DNA of 64,000 bases from Rhodococcoides fascians A25f (GCF_000760935.2 NZ_CP049744.1:2221001-2285000), one strand, 5' to 3'. Positions 39,354 to 48,868 are shown, numbered from the stretch's first letter. Notes: generated by a model from the letters alone, not told the origin. Translations and numbers: made by a program.

Positions 39354-40035
39354 GCGCGTACTGACCGTTCCCGAAGCGGTCGATCGAGAGAATCTGGCGA
39401 CGTTCTGCACCAAGGCATTGCGATTGGACGAGGCGGCGGTGATCCGTATGCGAACGCGTGCGGGCGGGGGCGTGTCCTGTTGGGCGATCACCGGATTCGA
39501 TGCCCTGGCGGCGCGGGTCGTCACCGGTACCGTGGTGCCCGACGATACGTGCGCGGGTGCCGACGTGTTGGCTGCCGCGCTGCCGCACGCGGACGACGGC
39601 GTGGTGGACCCGGGATTCTCGATGGACTCCGCATGGCGTGGAGCACTGCCCCCGGACGGCGGATTCGAGCACCTCGACGATGTGCCTGCCCGGGTACTGG
39701 TCGGGCTTGCGCAACGCGGCGCGGCACTGGCGAAGGAGCACGGTAGCAGCCATGGCCCGCCGAGTTCGCTGCTCGACCAGGAGGTGCTGCACGTCGCCGG
39801 CGACGTCGACGAAGTGTCGATCTCGATGCGGACCGTATTTGCCTTGACCGCAATGGGTTTCGTGCCCCACAGCGGTACCGATCCCATGACCATCGATGTC
39901 GATCCCGATCGAATCGCAGCCGACGAGGTCGTGCGCGTACGCATATCACCGGTGTGGTTACGTCTCGACGCCCGCTACGGCTCGGTGTACGTTCGCCGCG
40001 CCGGCCACCAGCTGTCGCTGACGGTGGGGCGCTAG
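39346..40035 (+). CDS. Hypothetical protein (Rv2474c-like position)
   Basis: A 229-residue protein without clear membrane segments or known motifs. It starts at a GTG inside the end of the thioesterase gene (8-base overlap), so the two are coupled. Residues such as RAGGGVSCWAITGFDAL and GGFEHLDDVPARVLVGLAQRG are seen. Its position after the thioesterase matches M. tuberculosis Rv2474c, a conserved protein of unknown role. No function can be given. Confidence 0.75.
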   Translation: MYERVLTVPEAVDRENLATFCTKALRLDEAAVIRMRTRAGGGVSCWAITGFDALAARVVTGTVVPDDTCAGADVLAAALPHADDGVVDPGFSMDSAWRGALPPDGGFEHLDDVPARVLVGLAQRGAALAKEHGSSHGPPSSLLDQEVLHVAGDVDEVSISMRTVFALTAMGFVPHSGTDPMTIDVDPDRIAADEVVRVRISPVWLRLDARYGSVYVRRAGHQLSLTVGR

Positions 40036-41615
40036 ACGAGCCAGGCTGCGGCGTTCGCGTCGAGTCGGCCGTTCACCAGTGGGGCACTGGCCAGCAGTAA
40101 CTCGCCAGGCGGCAGGGGGATCGGCTCGTCGGATGCGTTCAGGGCGCAGATGAGTCCGCCGCGTCGACGGAACGCCAGACAGCCGGGAGGCGCTCCGTAC
40201 CAATCGATTCCGCTGCCGGTGAATTCCGGACGCAGGGCTCGGAGCTCGAAGGCCGTGCGGTACAGGCTCAGCATGGAATCGACGTCTTCGAGTTGCGCCT
40301 CGGCGGTGTGTCCGTCCCACTCCCGGGGCATCGGTAGCCAGGTGCGGTCGGTGGACGAGAAGCCGAACGGGGGCTCGTGTCCTTCCCACGGCATCGGTAC
40401 GCGGCAGCCGTCGCGTCCCCGTTCGGCGTGCCCGGAGCGCTCCCACACCGGGTCCTGGAGCGCATTGTCGGGCAGCTGTACGTTGGGCAGCCCGAGCTCG
40501 GCACCGTTGTAGACGAAGATCGTTCCGGGAAGGGCCAATTCGACCAGAATCATGGCGCGAGCACGGGTGCGGCCGACGTCCCCGCCGCCGTACCTGGTGA
40601 CCTCACGTTCGACATCGTGGTTGGACAGCGTCCACGTCGGAGTGCCGTCGACGAGTTCGACGGCCGCAAGTGAGTTGGAGATGGCGTCGCGGATGGTCTC
40701 GGCGTCGAAATCGACACTGGCCAAACGGAAATTGAACCCCAGGTGCAGCTCGTCCGGCCTGATGTACTCGGAGAACCGGACATTGTCCTGAACCCAGATC
40801 TCACCGACGGTCACCGTTCCGGGAAACTCGTCCATGACGGTTCTGATGCGTCGATGCAGGTCGTGGACGCGGGGATTGTTGAACCGAGGATCGTCGTCGT
40901 CGTTCTTCATCAACGCGTTCAGTTCGAGACTCATGTCGGCGAGGTCGGCAGGCTTGGCCATGCCGTGCGCTACGTCGAGTCGAAAGCCGTCGACGCCGCG
41001 GTTGAGCCAGAACCTCAATGTGCGCGCGAAATCCTCGAACACTTCGGGGTTGTCCCAGTTCAAATCCGGTTGCTCGGGCGCGAAGATGTGCAGGTACCAC
41101 TGCCCTGGGGTGCCGTCGGGCTCGGTGATGCGCGTCCACGCCGGGCCGCCGAAGATGCTCGGCCAATTGTTCGGCGGCTGCGAACCGTCGTCACCGCGGC
41201 CGTCGCGAAAGATGTAGCGAGCCCGCTCGGCGCTTCCACGTGGCGCGGTCAGGGCGGACCTGAACCAGCGGTGCTCGACGCTGGTGTGATTGGGAACCAG
41301 ATCCATGGTGACCTTGATGTCGCGAGCATGCGCCTCGTCCACCAGTGCATCGAAGATCTCGAGGTTTCCGAACAGTGGGTCGATGTCGCGGGGATCGGAC
41401 ACGTCGTATCCGTGATCGGCCATCGGTGACCGGGTGATGGGGCCGATCCAGACGGCGTCGATCCCCAGCAATTCGAGGTAGCCGAGCTTGTCCCGAATAC
41501 CATCGAGGTCACCGACCCCGTCGCCGTTGGAGTCCGCGAAAGACCGGGGATAGATCTGGTAGAAGACGGCGTCCTGCCACCACAACAACTCGGAGCTCTC
41601 GATCGGATCGGTCAC
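40032..41615 (-). CDS. aglA: Alpha-glucosidase, GH13 family
   Basis: A 527-residue cytoplasmic enzyme. GH13 regions are all present: DLVPNHTS (region I), GFRLDVAHG (II, Asp nucleophile), VTVGEIWV (III, Glu acid/base) and LSNHDVER (IV, Asp stabiliser). YQIYPRSFADSNGDG at the N-terminus is the alpha-glucosidase/oligo-1,6-glucosidase start. It would release glucose from malto-oligosaccharides, isomaltose or trehalose-type sugars. It matches M. tuberculosis Rv2471 (aglA). The GTG at 41615 was preferred; a TTG at 41633 would add six residues. A palindrome covers the promoter. Confidence 0.9.
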   Translation of the reverse strand: MTDPIESSELLWWQDAVFYQIYPRSFADSNGDGVGDLDGIRDKLGYLELLGIDAVWIGPITRSPMADHGYDVSDPRDIDPLFGNLEIFDALVDEAHARDIKVTMDLVPNHTSVEHRWFRSALTAPRGSAERARYIFRDGRGDDGSQPPNNWPSIFGGPAWTRITEPDGTPGQWYLHIFAPEQPDLNWDNPEVFEDFARTLRFWLNRGVDGFRLDVAHGMAKPADLADMSLELNALMKNDDDDPRFNNPRVHDLHRRIRTVMDEFPGTVTVGEIWVQDNVRFSEYIRPDELHLGFNFRLASVDFDAETIRDAISNSLAAVELVDGTPTWTLSNHDVEREVTRYGGGDVGRTRARAMILVELALPGTIFVYNGAELGLPNVQLPDNALQDPVWERSGHAERGRDGCRVPMPWEGHEPPFGFSSTDRTWLPMPREWDGHTAEAQLEDVDSMLSLYRTAFELRALRPEFTGSGIDWYGAPPGCLAFRRRGGLICALNASDEPIPLPPGELLLASAPLVNGRLDANAAAWLV

Positions 41616-41618
41616 AAG

Positions 41619-41632
41619 TGGCAATAGTGCCA
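41619..41632. promoter_or_regulatory. Candidate operator at the aglA start
   Basis: TGGCA-N4-TGCCA inverted repeat ending 4 bases before the GTG at 41615, where a repressor would block RNA polymerase. Confidence 0.45.
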
Positions 41633-41783
41633 AACGACCGGCCGCGTAACGATTCAGGGGCGCTGGCGTCGATCGGACCGATCATTCCCGGTCAACGTCG
41701 AGTAAAGTTTTGTGCTCATTCACATGACCGACACGTGCCTGTTGCTTTGGAAAGTGTTGTATGTTCTGCATCGGAAACCAGTA

Positions 41784-41798
41784 GCGGCTTCAAGCCGC
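41784..41798 (+). other. Small hairpin in the cupin leader
   Basis: GCGGCTT-C-AAGCCGC, perfect 7-base arms, about 30 bases before the cupin start. The rest of 41634-41826 holds only promoter-like sequence; nothing else was recognised. Confidence 0.35.
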
Positions 41799-41826
41799 GC
41801 CCGACGGTGAGGACGCGACCCACGCC

Positions 41827-42291
41827 ATGACTACGTCGACCATCGAAGCAGTACGGCTCGGAGACATCGCGCTCGACGACAGTCCCATCGAGCCGACGTG
41901 GATTCTCGAAGGGAACCCGCACGCACGCGTCGCCGAGTGGTCGAAGAGCATCGACGGCACAACGACCACCAATGTCTGGGACTGCACGGCCGGCCGTTTC
42001 CGCTGGTTCTTCGCGGTCGACGAGATCGTGCACATCATGGATGGTTCGGTGATCGTCTCGAGCGACGATCACGCACCGCGCACCCTGGTCGCCGGAGACG
42101 CGGCGCTCTTTCGTGCGGGCACCTGGACCGAATGGCACGTGGAGAACTACGTGCGCAAGCACGCCATCCTCCGCCAACACCTGCCCCGGCCGGTGAGCTT
42201 CGCGCTCAAGCTTGCCGGTGCCCTGCGGAGCAGAGTGAGCAAGCGCGCAACGTCCAGGGGCGCGAATCCGAAGCGCGTCGGGTCGCTGTGA
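41827..42291 (+). CDS. Cupin domain protein
   Basis: A 154-residue protein. The cupin core spans about residues 40-120: VWDCTAGRFRWFFAVDEIVHIMDGSVIV, then LVAGDAALFRAGTWTEWHVENYVRK. The pattern fits the cupin_3 (ureidoglycine aminohydrolase-like) group, with His metal-ligand positions partly visible. The basic C-terminal tail (SRVSKRATSRGANPKR) is unusual for the family and might bind nucleic acid or membranes. Function unknown. It converges with glbO, 12 bases apart. Confidence 0.75.
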   Translation: MTTSTIEAVRLGDIALDDSPIEPTWILEGNPHARVAEWSKSIDGTTTTNVWDCTAGRFRWFFAVDEIVHIMDGSVIVSSDDHAPRTLVAGDAALFRAGTWTEWHVENYVRKHAILRQHLPRPVSFALKLAGALRSRVSKRATSRGANPKRVGSL

Positions 42292-42303
42292 CCAACCGTC
42301 TTC

Positions 42304-42699
42304 TCAGATAGCCGAGTTCACCATCGAATTCGCGGCCATGTCCATGTAATCGGTGAGCTGCGCACGGTGTGCAGCGTCCAACACCGACGGGTCTATGGAC
42401 GCGATCGCGATGTGCATGCATCGAAGCCACGCATCTCGTTCCATCGGCCCGATTCGAAACGGGTTGTGCCGCATCCGCAATCGAGGATGGCCACGTTCGT
42501 CCGAGTAGGTCCGCGGACCACCCCAGTACTGTTCGAGGAACATTCGCATCCGCCGTTCGGCCGGTCCGAGATCCTCCTCGGGATACAGCGGGCGAACGAT
42601 CTCGTCCTTGGCGACTTCTTCGTAGAACTTCGCCGTGAGTAACCGAAACGTCTCGGCACCGCCGACCGCGTCGTAGAACGTCTGCTGCGGTTCGGTCAT
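42304..42699 (-). CDS. glbO: Truncated haemoglobin, group II
   Basis: A 131-residue globin. [22 protein letters not shown] gives the shortened A/B helices and Tyr B10; [16 protein letters not shown] the CD/E region; [10 protein letters not shown] holds the proximal His; DAWLRCM has the group II Trp G8. Group II proteins (GlbO) bind O2 tightly and can interact with respiratory membranes. Its place between the alpha-glucosidase and HNH genes matches M. tuberculosis Rv2470. ATG 42699 has AGAGAG upstream. It follows the mscS gene. Confidence 0.93.
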   Translation of the reverse strand: MTEPQQTFYDAVGGAETFRLLTAKFYEEVAKDEIVRPLYPEEDLGPAERRMRMFLEQYWGGPRTYSDERGHPRLRMRHNPFRIGPMERDAWLRCMHIAIASIDPSVLDAAHRAQLTDYMDMAANSMVNSAI

Positions 42700-42764
42700 C
42701 ACACTCTCTCTTGTTTCTCGTCGTTCCTGCAGGCTCTCGATCGGCGTCCACCGCTCATTGTCCC

Positions 42765-43742
42765 TCAGGAGCCGGAGTCGGCCGCGACCCCACCCGGACG
42801 CCCCAATGCATACGGCGCTTTGATGTCGGCGTCGACGAAGGCCTCGAGGATGTCCTGATGAAGGCGGCGCTGGACGGCCCACTGGCGTCCGGGGCGCGTT
42901 TTGATCGTGATGCGGATGGTGACGGTGTCTGCGCTGACCGCGTTGACTCCGAGCATCTCGGGCGGTTCGAGGATGTCGTTCTCGAAGTCACCGGACTTCA
43001 CCAACGACGCAGTGGTGCGTTCGGCCACCTCGCAGGCGTGCTCGATGTTCGCCGTGTGCGAGATGGGGAGATCGAGAACGGCGACCGCGAAGCCCTGGCT
43101 CATGTTGCCCACGCGCAGCACCTCGCCGTTGCGGCAGTACCACACCGTGCCGTTGATATCTCTGATCGTGGTGACCCGCAGACCCACGCTCTCGACGGTG
43201 CCGGTGGCCTCACCGAGGTCGACGACGTCGCCTACTCCGTACTGATCCTCGAGCAGCATGAAAATTCCGGACAGGAAGTCTCGCACCAGGTTCTGGGCAC
43301 CGAATCCGAGCGCGACACCGACTATGCCCGCAGACGCGATGAACGGTGCCACGTTGACGCCCACAACGTCGAGAACCGAGAGCACGAACCAGGTGAGAAT
43401 CATGACCGAGACGGCCGACTTGAGCACCGAGCCGATCGTGCTGGCCCGTTGTTTGCGTCGCTCGTTGAGGATTGCACCCTTGACGGTGCCGGACGAGCGG
43501 TCGCGAAGCGGTCGCAGCAGGATCGGCGACTTTCCGCTGCTGTTGTCGGTGAAACGGTTGATCATCCGGTGCAGACACAGGCGCAGCACGATTGCGAGGA
43601 CCAGATAACCGAGAACCTGCAGCGGCCGATCGACCAGCCAGTCGCGTCCGGTATCCGTCAGCTCGAAGGCTCGGGTGTCGAGCTCCCGCCGAAGCGACGG
43701 CTCGGAAAGGGGTGATGCGGACAGAAGGGTTGATACAGACAC
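42765..43742 (-). CDS. Small-conductance mechanosensitive channel, MscS family
   Basis: A 325-residue membrane protein: hydrophobic segments near residues 40-58 and 108-128, then the pore helix region [32 protein letters not shown] (about 138-170), the MscS beta domain and a C-terminal cytosolic domain ([18 protein letters not shown]). It would open under membrane tension to release solutes. The GTG at 43742 follows a TAGACT box by six bases. It is the likely upstream member of a two-gene unit with glbO. Confidence 0.85.
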   Translation of the reverse strand: MSVSTLLSASPLSEPSLRRELDTRAFELTDTGRDWLVDRPLQVLGYLVLAIVLRLCLHRMINRFTDNSSGKSPILLRPLRDRSSGTVKGAILNERRKQRASTIGSVLKSAVSVMILTWFVLSVLDVVGVNVAPFIASAGIVGVALGFGAQNLVRDFLSGIFMLLEDQYGVGDVVDLGEATGTVESVGLRVTTIRDINGTVWYCRNGEVLRVGNMSQGFAVAVLDLPISHTANIEHACEVAERTTASLVKSGDFENDILEPPEMLGVNAVSADTVTIRITIKTRPGRQWAVQRRLHQDILEAFVDADIKAPYALGRPGGVAADSGS

Positions 43743-43955
43743 CCGAAAAGTCTACGGAGACCCAGAATTCTCGCCAGTCATGCAGCGCATGGCGGCATCG
43801 TTCGGCCGTGCCGAGCGCGAAGATGCGAAATGTTCACCGATCGGCAACAGGAAATGCGGAGAAAAAGCCTGTGCGCGGGCGGTGCATTCGTGTTCCACTG
43901 TGAATCGTGTTCCACGCAAGCCATGCGCGGGCGCCGACTGCTTCTGGAGTAACGC
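43743..43955. other. Intergenic region between mscS and the HNH gene
   Basis: About 210 bases between divergent genes. Apart from the mscS -10 box (TAGACT, 43754-43749) nothing was recognised. Confidence 0.5.
43749..43754 (-). promoter_or_regulatory. Leaderless-type -10 box of mscS
   Basis: TAGACT on the minus strand, 6 bases before the GTG at 43742. Confidence 0.5.
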
Positions 43956-44618
43956 ATGAAGAACTCTCAACACCGCCATCGACAACTCCCGCCCACTGAG
44001 GGCCGCAGCGCGCACGACCAGCGTGAGACGGCCTCGGGGGCTTCTCCGCTGCGCGTGGTGCCGACGGCCCACGATGCCACGGGCGACGACGCCGTACCGG
44101 CGTGGGTCAAGCGCCGTGTGCTGCTCCTCAACGCCACATTCGAACCACTGACCGCGCTTCCGATGCGCCGGGCGGTGGTTCTTCTCGTTTGTGGGAAGGC
44201 CGACGTGGTGCACGACGATCCGGAAGGACCGTTCATTCGATCGGCCGGGTTCTCGGTGCAGGTGCCGTCGGTGATCAGGTTGCGGACCTTCGTTCGCGTT
44301 CCGTATCGGGCCCGTGTGCCGATGACACGCGCCGCGTTGATGCATCGCGACCGCTTTCGGTGCGCGTACTGCGGGAGCAAGGCCGAGACTGTCGACCATG
44401 TGGTGCCGCGAAGCCGCGGAGGCGGTCACTCGTGGGAGAACTGCGTCGCGTGTTGCGCGTCGTGCAATCACCGCAAGGCCGACAAACTCCTCAGTGAGAT
44501 CGGGTGGACGTTGCGCGCGCAGCTGGTGCCTCCGAAGGGTCCGCACTGGCGTCTGCTGGCGACAACGAAGGAGTTGGACCCCAGTTGGCTGGCGTATCTC
44601 GGCGAGGGTGCGGCCTGA
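43956..44618 (+). CDS. HNH endonuclease family protein
   Basis: A 220-residue protein with a C-terminal HNH domain: zinc ligands in RCAYCGSK, then TVDHVVPRSRGGGHSWENCVACCASCNHRKAD. The N-terminal 50 residues are polar; VLLLNATFEPLTALPMRRAV opens the family core. Relatives such as M. tuberculosis Rv2469c are in all related genomes; a DNA-repair or housekeeping nuclease role is assumed, not shown. ATG 43956 has GGAG six bases upstream. Confidence 0.88.
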   Translation: MKNSQHRHRQLPPTEGRSAHDQRETASGASPLRVVPTAHDATGDDAVPAWVKRRVLLLNATFEPLTALPMRRAVVLLVCGKADVVHDDPEGPFIRSAGFSVQVPSVIRLRTFVRVPYRARVPMTRAALMHRDRFRCAYCGSKAETVDHVVPRSRGGGHSWENCVACCASCNHRKADKLLSEIGWTLRAQLVPPKGPHWRLLATTKELDPSWLAYLGEGAA

Positions 44619-44629
44619 CGGTCGACCTG

Positions 44630-44648
44630 TGTGACCATTTCGGTCACA
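44630..44648. promoter_or_regulatory. Perfect palindrome upstream of ctaJ
   Basis: TGTGACC-N5-GGTCACA, centred about 61 bases before the presumed leaderless start at 44701. It could be an activator site or a hairpin terminator of the HNH gene. Confidence 0.5.
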
Positions 44649-44686
44649 ACACCGGCCCCGACGTGGTCCGACGCGCAATTGTCGAC

Positions 44687-44692
44687 TAACGT
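44687..44692 (+). promoter_or_regulatory. Leaderless-type -10 box of ctaJ
   Basis: TAACGT followed by 8 bases and the GTG at 44701. Confidence 0.5.
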
Positions 44693-44700
44693 CACACCCT

Positions 44701-44952
44701 GTGAGCATTTTTGAGACCACGCTGATTTTCGGGGTGATTCCGGTTGCGGTGATCGGACTCATCGGCGCGTTGTCCTACCTGACCGACAAGCAGCCCGGTA
44801 TGGATGTTCCTCCCTACCGACTGACGGACGAGTGGACACGCGAGCCATTGCTGTGGAGCGCAACGGACGAGGTGACTCCCTTCGGAGGCCACGGATCGCA
44901 CGATGCCGACGCAGCCGACTCGATCGGAGGTGCTGCAAGTGGCAAGTGGTGA
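44701..44952 (+). CDS. ctaJ: Small cytochrome aa3 oxidase subunit, CtaJ-like
   Basis: An 83-residue protein: one membrane helix (about residues 5-27, ETTLIFGVIPVAVIGLIGALSYL), then a soluble tail with WTREPLLWSATDEVTPFGGHG. The WTxEPxLWxATDE signature and the position between the HNH and DUF5130/pepN genes match CtaJ, a small subunit seen in the mycobacterial bcc-aa3 respiratory supercomplex. It is inferred to be a structural part of complex IV in the inner membrane. The downstream gene overlaps its end by 14 bases. The name rests on motif and place, without an alignment. Confidence 0.65.
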   Translation: MSIFETTLIFGVIPVAVIGLIGALSYLTDKQPGMDVPPYRLTDEWTREPLLWSATDEVTPFGGHGSHDADAADSIGGAASGKW

Positions 44953-45415
44953 ACTCGTCCGCAGCGACATCAAGGAAGAAGACCTGCCGTTCGGGGCTGC
45001 TGTGACGGCGAGTGGTCGCGTCTCGGCCGCTCACGAGTTCGGGACGGTCAATCCGGAGCACCTGCCTTTTGCGACGCAGGAACTGGTGGCCCTCGACGAC
45101 GCGCTGACCGAGGCGACTCGGCAGACCAAGATTCGGTTCAACATCTACATCGGTGATCTCGGAGACGATCCGTCCGCTGGTGTCGAATCGGTGTTTCCGG
45201 GCACGCCCGACGCTGTTCGATCGATTCTGATCGCCGTCGACCCCAATCGGCACGCCCTGGAGATTCGCAGCGGTAAGCGAGTATCGAACCGAGCGACCGA
45301 CCGCGTCGCGCAGTTGGGTGTGACGGCCGCCCTCGGCCCGTTCCGCGACGGCAACCTGATCGACGGTCTCGTCGCCTCCGTGCGGGTGATGGCTGCGTCC
45401 ATCCTCAGTCCCTAG
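44939..45415 (+). CDS. DUF5130 family protein (Rv2468c-like)
   Basis: A 158-residue soluble protein with VNPEHLPFATQELVALDDALTEATRQT and FNIYIGDLG, then SGKRVSNRATDRVAQLGVTAALGPFRDG, an arrangement like TPM-type domains. The GTG at 44939 follows GGAGG by eight bases; an ATG at 44903 would put more of it inside ctaJ. The coupling to ctaJ suggests a link to the oxidase, but the role is unknown. Confidence 0.72.
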   Translation: MASGELVRSDIKEEDLPFGAAVTASGRVSAAHEFGTVNPEHLPFATQELVALDDALTEATRQTKIRFNIYIGDLGDDPSAGVESVFPGTPDAVRSILIAVDPNRHALEIRSGKRVSNRATDRVAQLGVTAALGPFRDGNLIDGLVASVRVMAASILSP

Positions 45416-45440
45416 CCTTCACCACCTGAGCGCGCTTTCA

Positions 45441-45490
45441 CGACCAGGGCCGGTTGTTCCACCTCGCGGTGGGGCAACCGGCCCTGGTCG
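45441..45490. terminator. Bidirectional terminator between DUF5130 and pepN
   Basis: Perfect 16-base arms (starting CGACCAGGGC) enclose a second small stem CCACC-N4-GGTGG. Convergent genes end on both sides. Confidence 0.75.
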
Positions 45491-45505
45491 TATGTACGGG
45501 AGCGG

Positions 45506-48091
45506 TCAGCTCGCGTCGAACTCCCGTGCTGCGAGAGCCCGGACGACGCCGGCCCGTCCCTCGATCACCAGGCGACGGAGTGCCGGAGGCAGTTCGCCCT
45601 CCAAGAACCCGTCCGCGGCCGCGAGTGACTGTTCACTGATCGACCAGGAGGGGTACAGCCCGATCACGACGGTCTGCGCCACCTCGCTGGATCGACGGGA
45701 CCAGACACCCTCGATGGCATCGAAGTAGCGGGCGACGTAGGGCTCGAGCAACTCGCCCTGGCCGGGCCCCGCGAAGCCGCCGATGATCGAGCGTGCCGTG
45801 ATGTTCGGCACCGAGTCGTCGTCGACGACAGTTGTCCAGGCCTGCTCTTTTACCTCGGCGCTCGGTCGAGCGGCCCGCGCAGCCGCGGCCGACCTTGCCC
45901 CGGCGGCGGTGTTGTCCGCGCTCGCTTCTGCATCGATGACCGGCGAATCGAGCCCGTCGGAGTCGATCGCGCCGGCCGCGGCCAGCGCCGTGACGATTCG
46001 CCACCGCAGGTCGGTATCGACGCCGAGGCCGGACAGGGACTGACCGTCTGCATCACCGTCGAGCAGGGCCCGCAGCACGTCGATGTGGCGGTCGTGGAGT
46101 TCGGTACCGGTGAGGGCGTTGACGAACGCCAGCTGGTGATCCGAGCCCGCCTCGGCACCGCGTGCCAGTTCCAGCAGTGCGTCGGCGAACTCGGGGGAGC
46201 CGTGCTCGGCCGCCCAGGCGGGGTCGGCGTAGCTGGTGATGGCGGTCTCCGCCTGCAGCAGAAGACGCTGCACCACACCCACTTCGGTCTCGCCGCCGAT
46301 GCCTCGCTGGACGAGGGCAACAAAATCTCGGGCCTTCATCTCGGCCGATCGAGTCATCTCCCACGCTGCCGACCACGCGAGGGTGCGGGGGAGTGGTTCG
46401 GCGATGTCGCCGATCCGAGACAGGAGCGTCTCGAGCGAGTCCGGGTCCAGACGCACCGCGCAGTACGTCAGGTCGTCGTCGTTGACCAGCACCAGCTTGC
46501 CTCGCGAGACGCCGACCAGCGCATCGACATTCGTCGATTCGGCTGCATCGAGATCGAGCTCCACTCTGTCGGTGCGCACGAGCTTGCCGTCGACGTCGTC
46601 GTAGATGCCGACGGCGATACGGTGTACTCGATGCTCGCCTGCACCCGGTGCGGCACCGCTCTGCCGAACCGCGAAGCGTGTGAACTTACCGTCGGCATCG
46701 ACGTCGAAGTCCGGGCTCAGGGTGTTCAGGCCGGTGGTGCGCAGCCACTGCGTGCCCCAGTCGGACAGGTCGCGACCCGACGACTTCTCCAGGGCAGCAA
46801 GCAGATCCGAGAAGGTGGCATTGGCGAAGGCGTGGTCGACGAAGTAGGCGCGCAGCCCGGCCAGGAAGTCTTCCTTGCCCACGTAGGCCACCAGCTGCTT
46901 GAGCACACTCGCGCCCTTGGCGTAGGTGATGCCGTCGAAGTTGACCTCCACCGCGGCCAGGTCGGGGATGTCCGCTGCGATGGGATGCGTCGAGGGCAAC
47001 TGGTCCTGGCGGTACGCCCATGCCTTCTCGACGTTCGCGAACGTGGTCCATGCGTTCGAGTACTCGGTGGCCTCGGACTGGCAGAGAACCGAGGCGAACG
47101 TGGCGAACGATTCGTTGAGCCACAGGTCGTCCCACCACGTCATGGTCACCAGGTCGCCGAACCACATGTGCGCCATCTCGTGCAGCACCGTCTCGGCGCG
47201 ACGCTCGTACGAGGCCCGTGTCACCTTGGACCGGAAGACGTAGTCCTCGAGGTACGTGACGGCACCGGCGTTCTCCATCGCACCGGCGTTGAACTCCGGT
47301 ACGAAGAGCTGGTCGTACTTGCCGAAGGCGTACGGGGTGCCGAAGTTCTCGTGGTAGAAACCGAAGCCCTGCTTGGTCTCGGTGAACAGGCGCTCCGCGT
47401 CCATGTGCTCCGCAAGCGTTGCGCGGCAGTAGATTCCGAGCGGAATGGTGCCGTGGTCATCGGTGTAGGAATCGGTCCACTCCGCGTACGGACCGGCGAT
47501 CAGTGCGACGAGATAGGTACTCATCAGCGGGGTCGTGTCGAACACGTGCTCTCCCGCGGCAGGCTCGGCACCGTGCGCGGCGTTGGAGATCACGGTCCAG
47601 CTCTCGGGAGCGGTGACCTTCAGGTCGAAGGTGGCCTTGAGATCGGGCTGATCGAAGCAGGCGAACATGCGCTTGGCGTCGGCGGTCTCGAACTGCGAGT
47701 ACAGGTACACCGAACCGTCGGACGGGTCGACGAATCGGTGCAGGCCCTCGCCGGTGTGCGAGTAGATGCAGTCCGCGTCGATGACGAGCTCGTTGTGTTC
47801 GGCCAGATTCTCGAGTGCAATACCCGTCGACTCGTCGTAGTTCGCAGTGTCGAGGGCGGTGCCGTTGAGCGTCGCGGAGCGAATCGTGCTCGCAATGATG
47901 TCCACGAAAGTCGACGATCCGGCGGTGGCCGCGAACGTGATGGTGGTGAGCGAGCGGAACGTCTTCTCGCCCGGATTGCCTTCGCCGTCGGTGAGGTCGA
48001 GAACGATCGCGTACTTCGTTTCCCCGATGATCGCCGAACGTTCGGAGGCTTGGTCACGCGTCAGGTTGGGAGCAACCACTTCAGTCGACAC
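45506..48091 (-). CDS. pepN: Aminopeptidase N, M1 family
   Basis: An 861-residue zinc aminopeptidase. Exopeptidase motif GAMEN (about residue 273), zinc site HEMAH followed 18 residues later by E in LWLNESFA, and the C-terminal ERAP1-like helical domain (about 540-861). It trims N-terminal residues from peptides in the cytosol and recycles products of the Clp and other proteases. Position and length match Rv2467. The start is given as GTG 48091; a GTG at 48079 (VVAPNLTRDQA) is also plausible because homologues begin near PNLTRDQA. Confidence 0.93.
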   Translation of the reverse strand: MSTEVVAPNLTRDQASERSAIIGETKYAIVLDLTDGEGNPGEKTFRSLTTITFAATAGSSTFVDIIASTIRSATLNGTALDTANYDESTGIALENLAEHNELVIDADCIYSHTGEGLHRFVDPSDGSVYLYSQFETADAKRMFACFDQPDLKATFDLKVTAPESWTVISNAAHGAEPAAGEHVFDTTPLMSTYLVALIAGPYAEWTDSYTDDHGTIPLGIYCRATLAEHMDAERLFTETKQGFGFYHENFGTPYAFGKYDQLFVPEFNAGAMENAGAVTYLEDYVFRSKVTRASYERRAETVLHEMAHMWFGDLVTMTWWDDLWLNESFATFASVLCQSEATEYSNAWTTFANVEKAWAYRQDQLPSTHPIAADIPDLAAVEVNFDGITYAKGASVLKQLVAYVGKEDFLAGLRAYFVDHAFANATFSDLLAALEKSSGRDLSDWGTQWLRTTGLNTLSPDFDVDADGKFTRFAVRQSGAAPGAGEHRVHRIAVGIYDDVDGKLVRTDRVELDLDAAESTNVDALVGVSRGKLVLVNDDDLTYCAVRLDPDSLETLLSRIGDIAEPLPRTLAWSAAWEMTRSAEMKARDFVALVQRGIGGETEVGVVQRLLLQAETAITSYADPAWAAEHGSPEFADALLELARGAEAGSDHQLAFVNALTGTELHDRHIDVLRALLDGDADGQSLSGLGVDTDLRWRIVTALAAAGAIDSDGLDSPVIDAEASADNTAAGARSAAAARAARPSAEVKEQAWTTVVDDDSVPNITARSIIGGFAGPGQGELLEPYVARYFDAIEGVWSRRSSEVAQTVVIGLYPSWSISEQSLAAADGFLEGELPPALRRLVIEGRAGVVRALAAREFDAS

Positions 48092-48236
48092 CTCTTCGTG
48101 TAGTTATGGGTAGTGCTGTCCATCCCATCACGTCACGAGTGGCTCGCGCTGGCCGACCGGTAGTGCGGAATGTATGCGCGGTGGGCGGTTGTTATCGCAA
48201 GAAGAGATGTTGACCTCGACTTCCAAGGAGTAGACA

Positions 48237-48854
48237 GTGGCCGGTTCAGGACAGAAAGACACTGCGGATTTTTGGTTCGACCCACTGTGCCCGTGGTGCT
48301 GGATAACCTCGCGCTGGATTCTCGAGGTGCAGCAGGTGCGAGATATCGACGTGAACTTCCATGTGATGAGCCTGGCCGTACTCAACGAGGGCCGCGATCT
48401 GCCCGAGGAATACGCCACGATGATGAAGAAGGCGTGGGGTCCGGTTCGGGTGGCGATCGCCGCCGCGAAGCTGAAGGGTGACGAGATCCTTTCGCCGCTG
48501 TACAGCGCCATGGGTACGCGAATCCACAACGAGGGCAACAAGGATTTCGACGTCGTCATCCGAGAGTCCTTGGCTGAACTGGACCTGCCTGCCGATCTCG
48601 CCAAGGCAGCCGAGAGCACCGACTACGACGAGGACCTGCGCACCAGCCATCACGCAGGAATGGACAAGGTGGGCCCGGACGTGGGCACCCCGACCATCCA
48701 CGTCAACGGAGTCGCGTTCTTCGGCCCGGTGATCTCGCGAATCCCGCGTGGCGAAGAGGCGGGCAAGCTGTGGGACGCGTCGGTGATCTTCGCGTCGTAC
48801 CCGCACTTCTTCGAGCTCAAGCGCACGCGGGACGAGGATCCACAGTTCGACTGA
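48237..48854 (+). CDS. DsbA-like mycothiol-dependent oxidoreductase (Rv2466c-like)
   Basis: A 205-residue thioredoxin-fold protein without signal peptide, active site C18-P-W-C21 in FDPLCPWCW, and the cis-Pro region [10 protein letters not shown]. tuberculosis Rv2466c, at the same place, is a mycothiol-dependent nitroreductase/redox protein that activates nitro prodrugs. A similar cytosolic thiol-redox role is inferred. The GTG at 48237 follows GGAG. Divergent from pepN. Confidence 0.88.
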   Translation: MAGSGQKDTADFWFDPLCPWCWITSRWILEVQQVRDIDVNFHVMSLAVLNEGRDLPEEYATMMKKAWGPVRVAIAAAKLKGDEILSPLYSAMGTRIHNEGNKDFDVVIRESLAELDLPADLAKAAESTDYDEDLRTSHHAGMDKVGPDVGTPTIHVNGVAFFGPVISRIPRGEEAGKLWDASVIFASYPHFFELKRTRDEDPQFD

Positions 48855-48868
48855 TCGCGCGAGCACCT

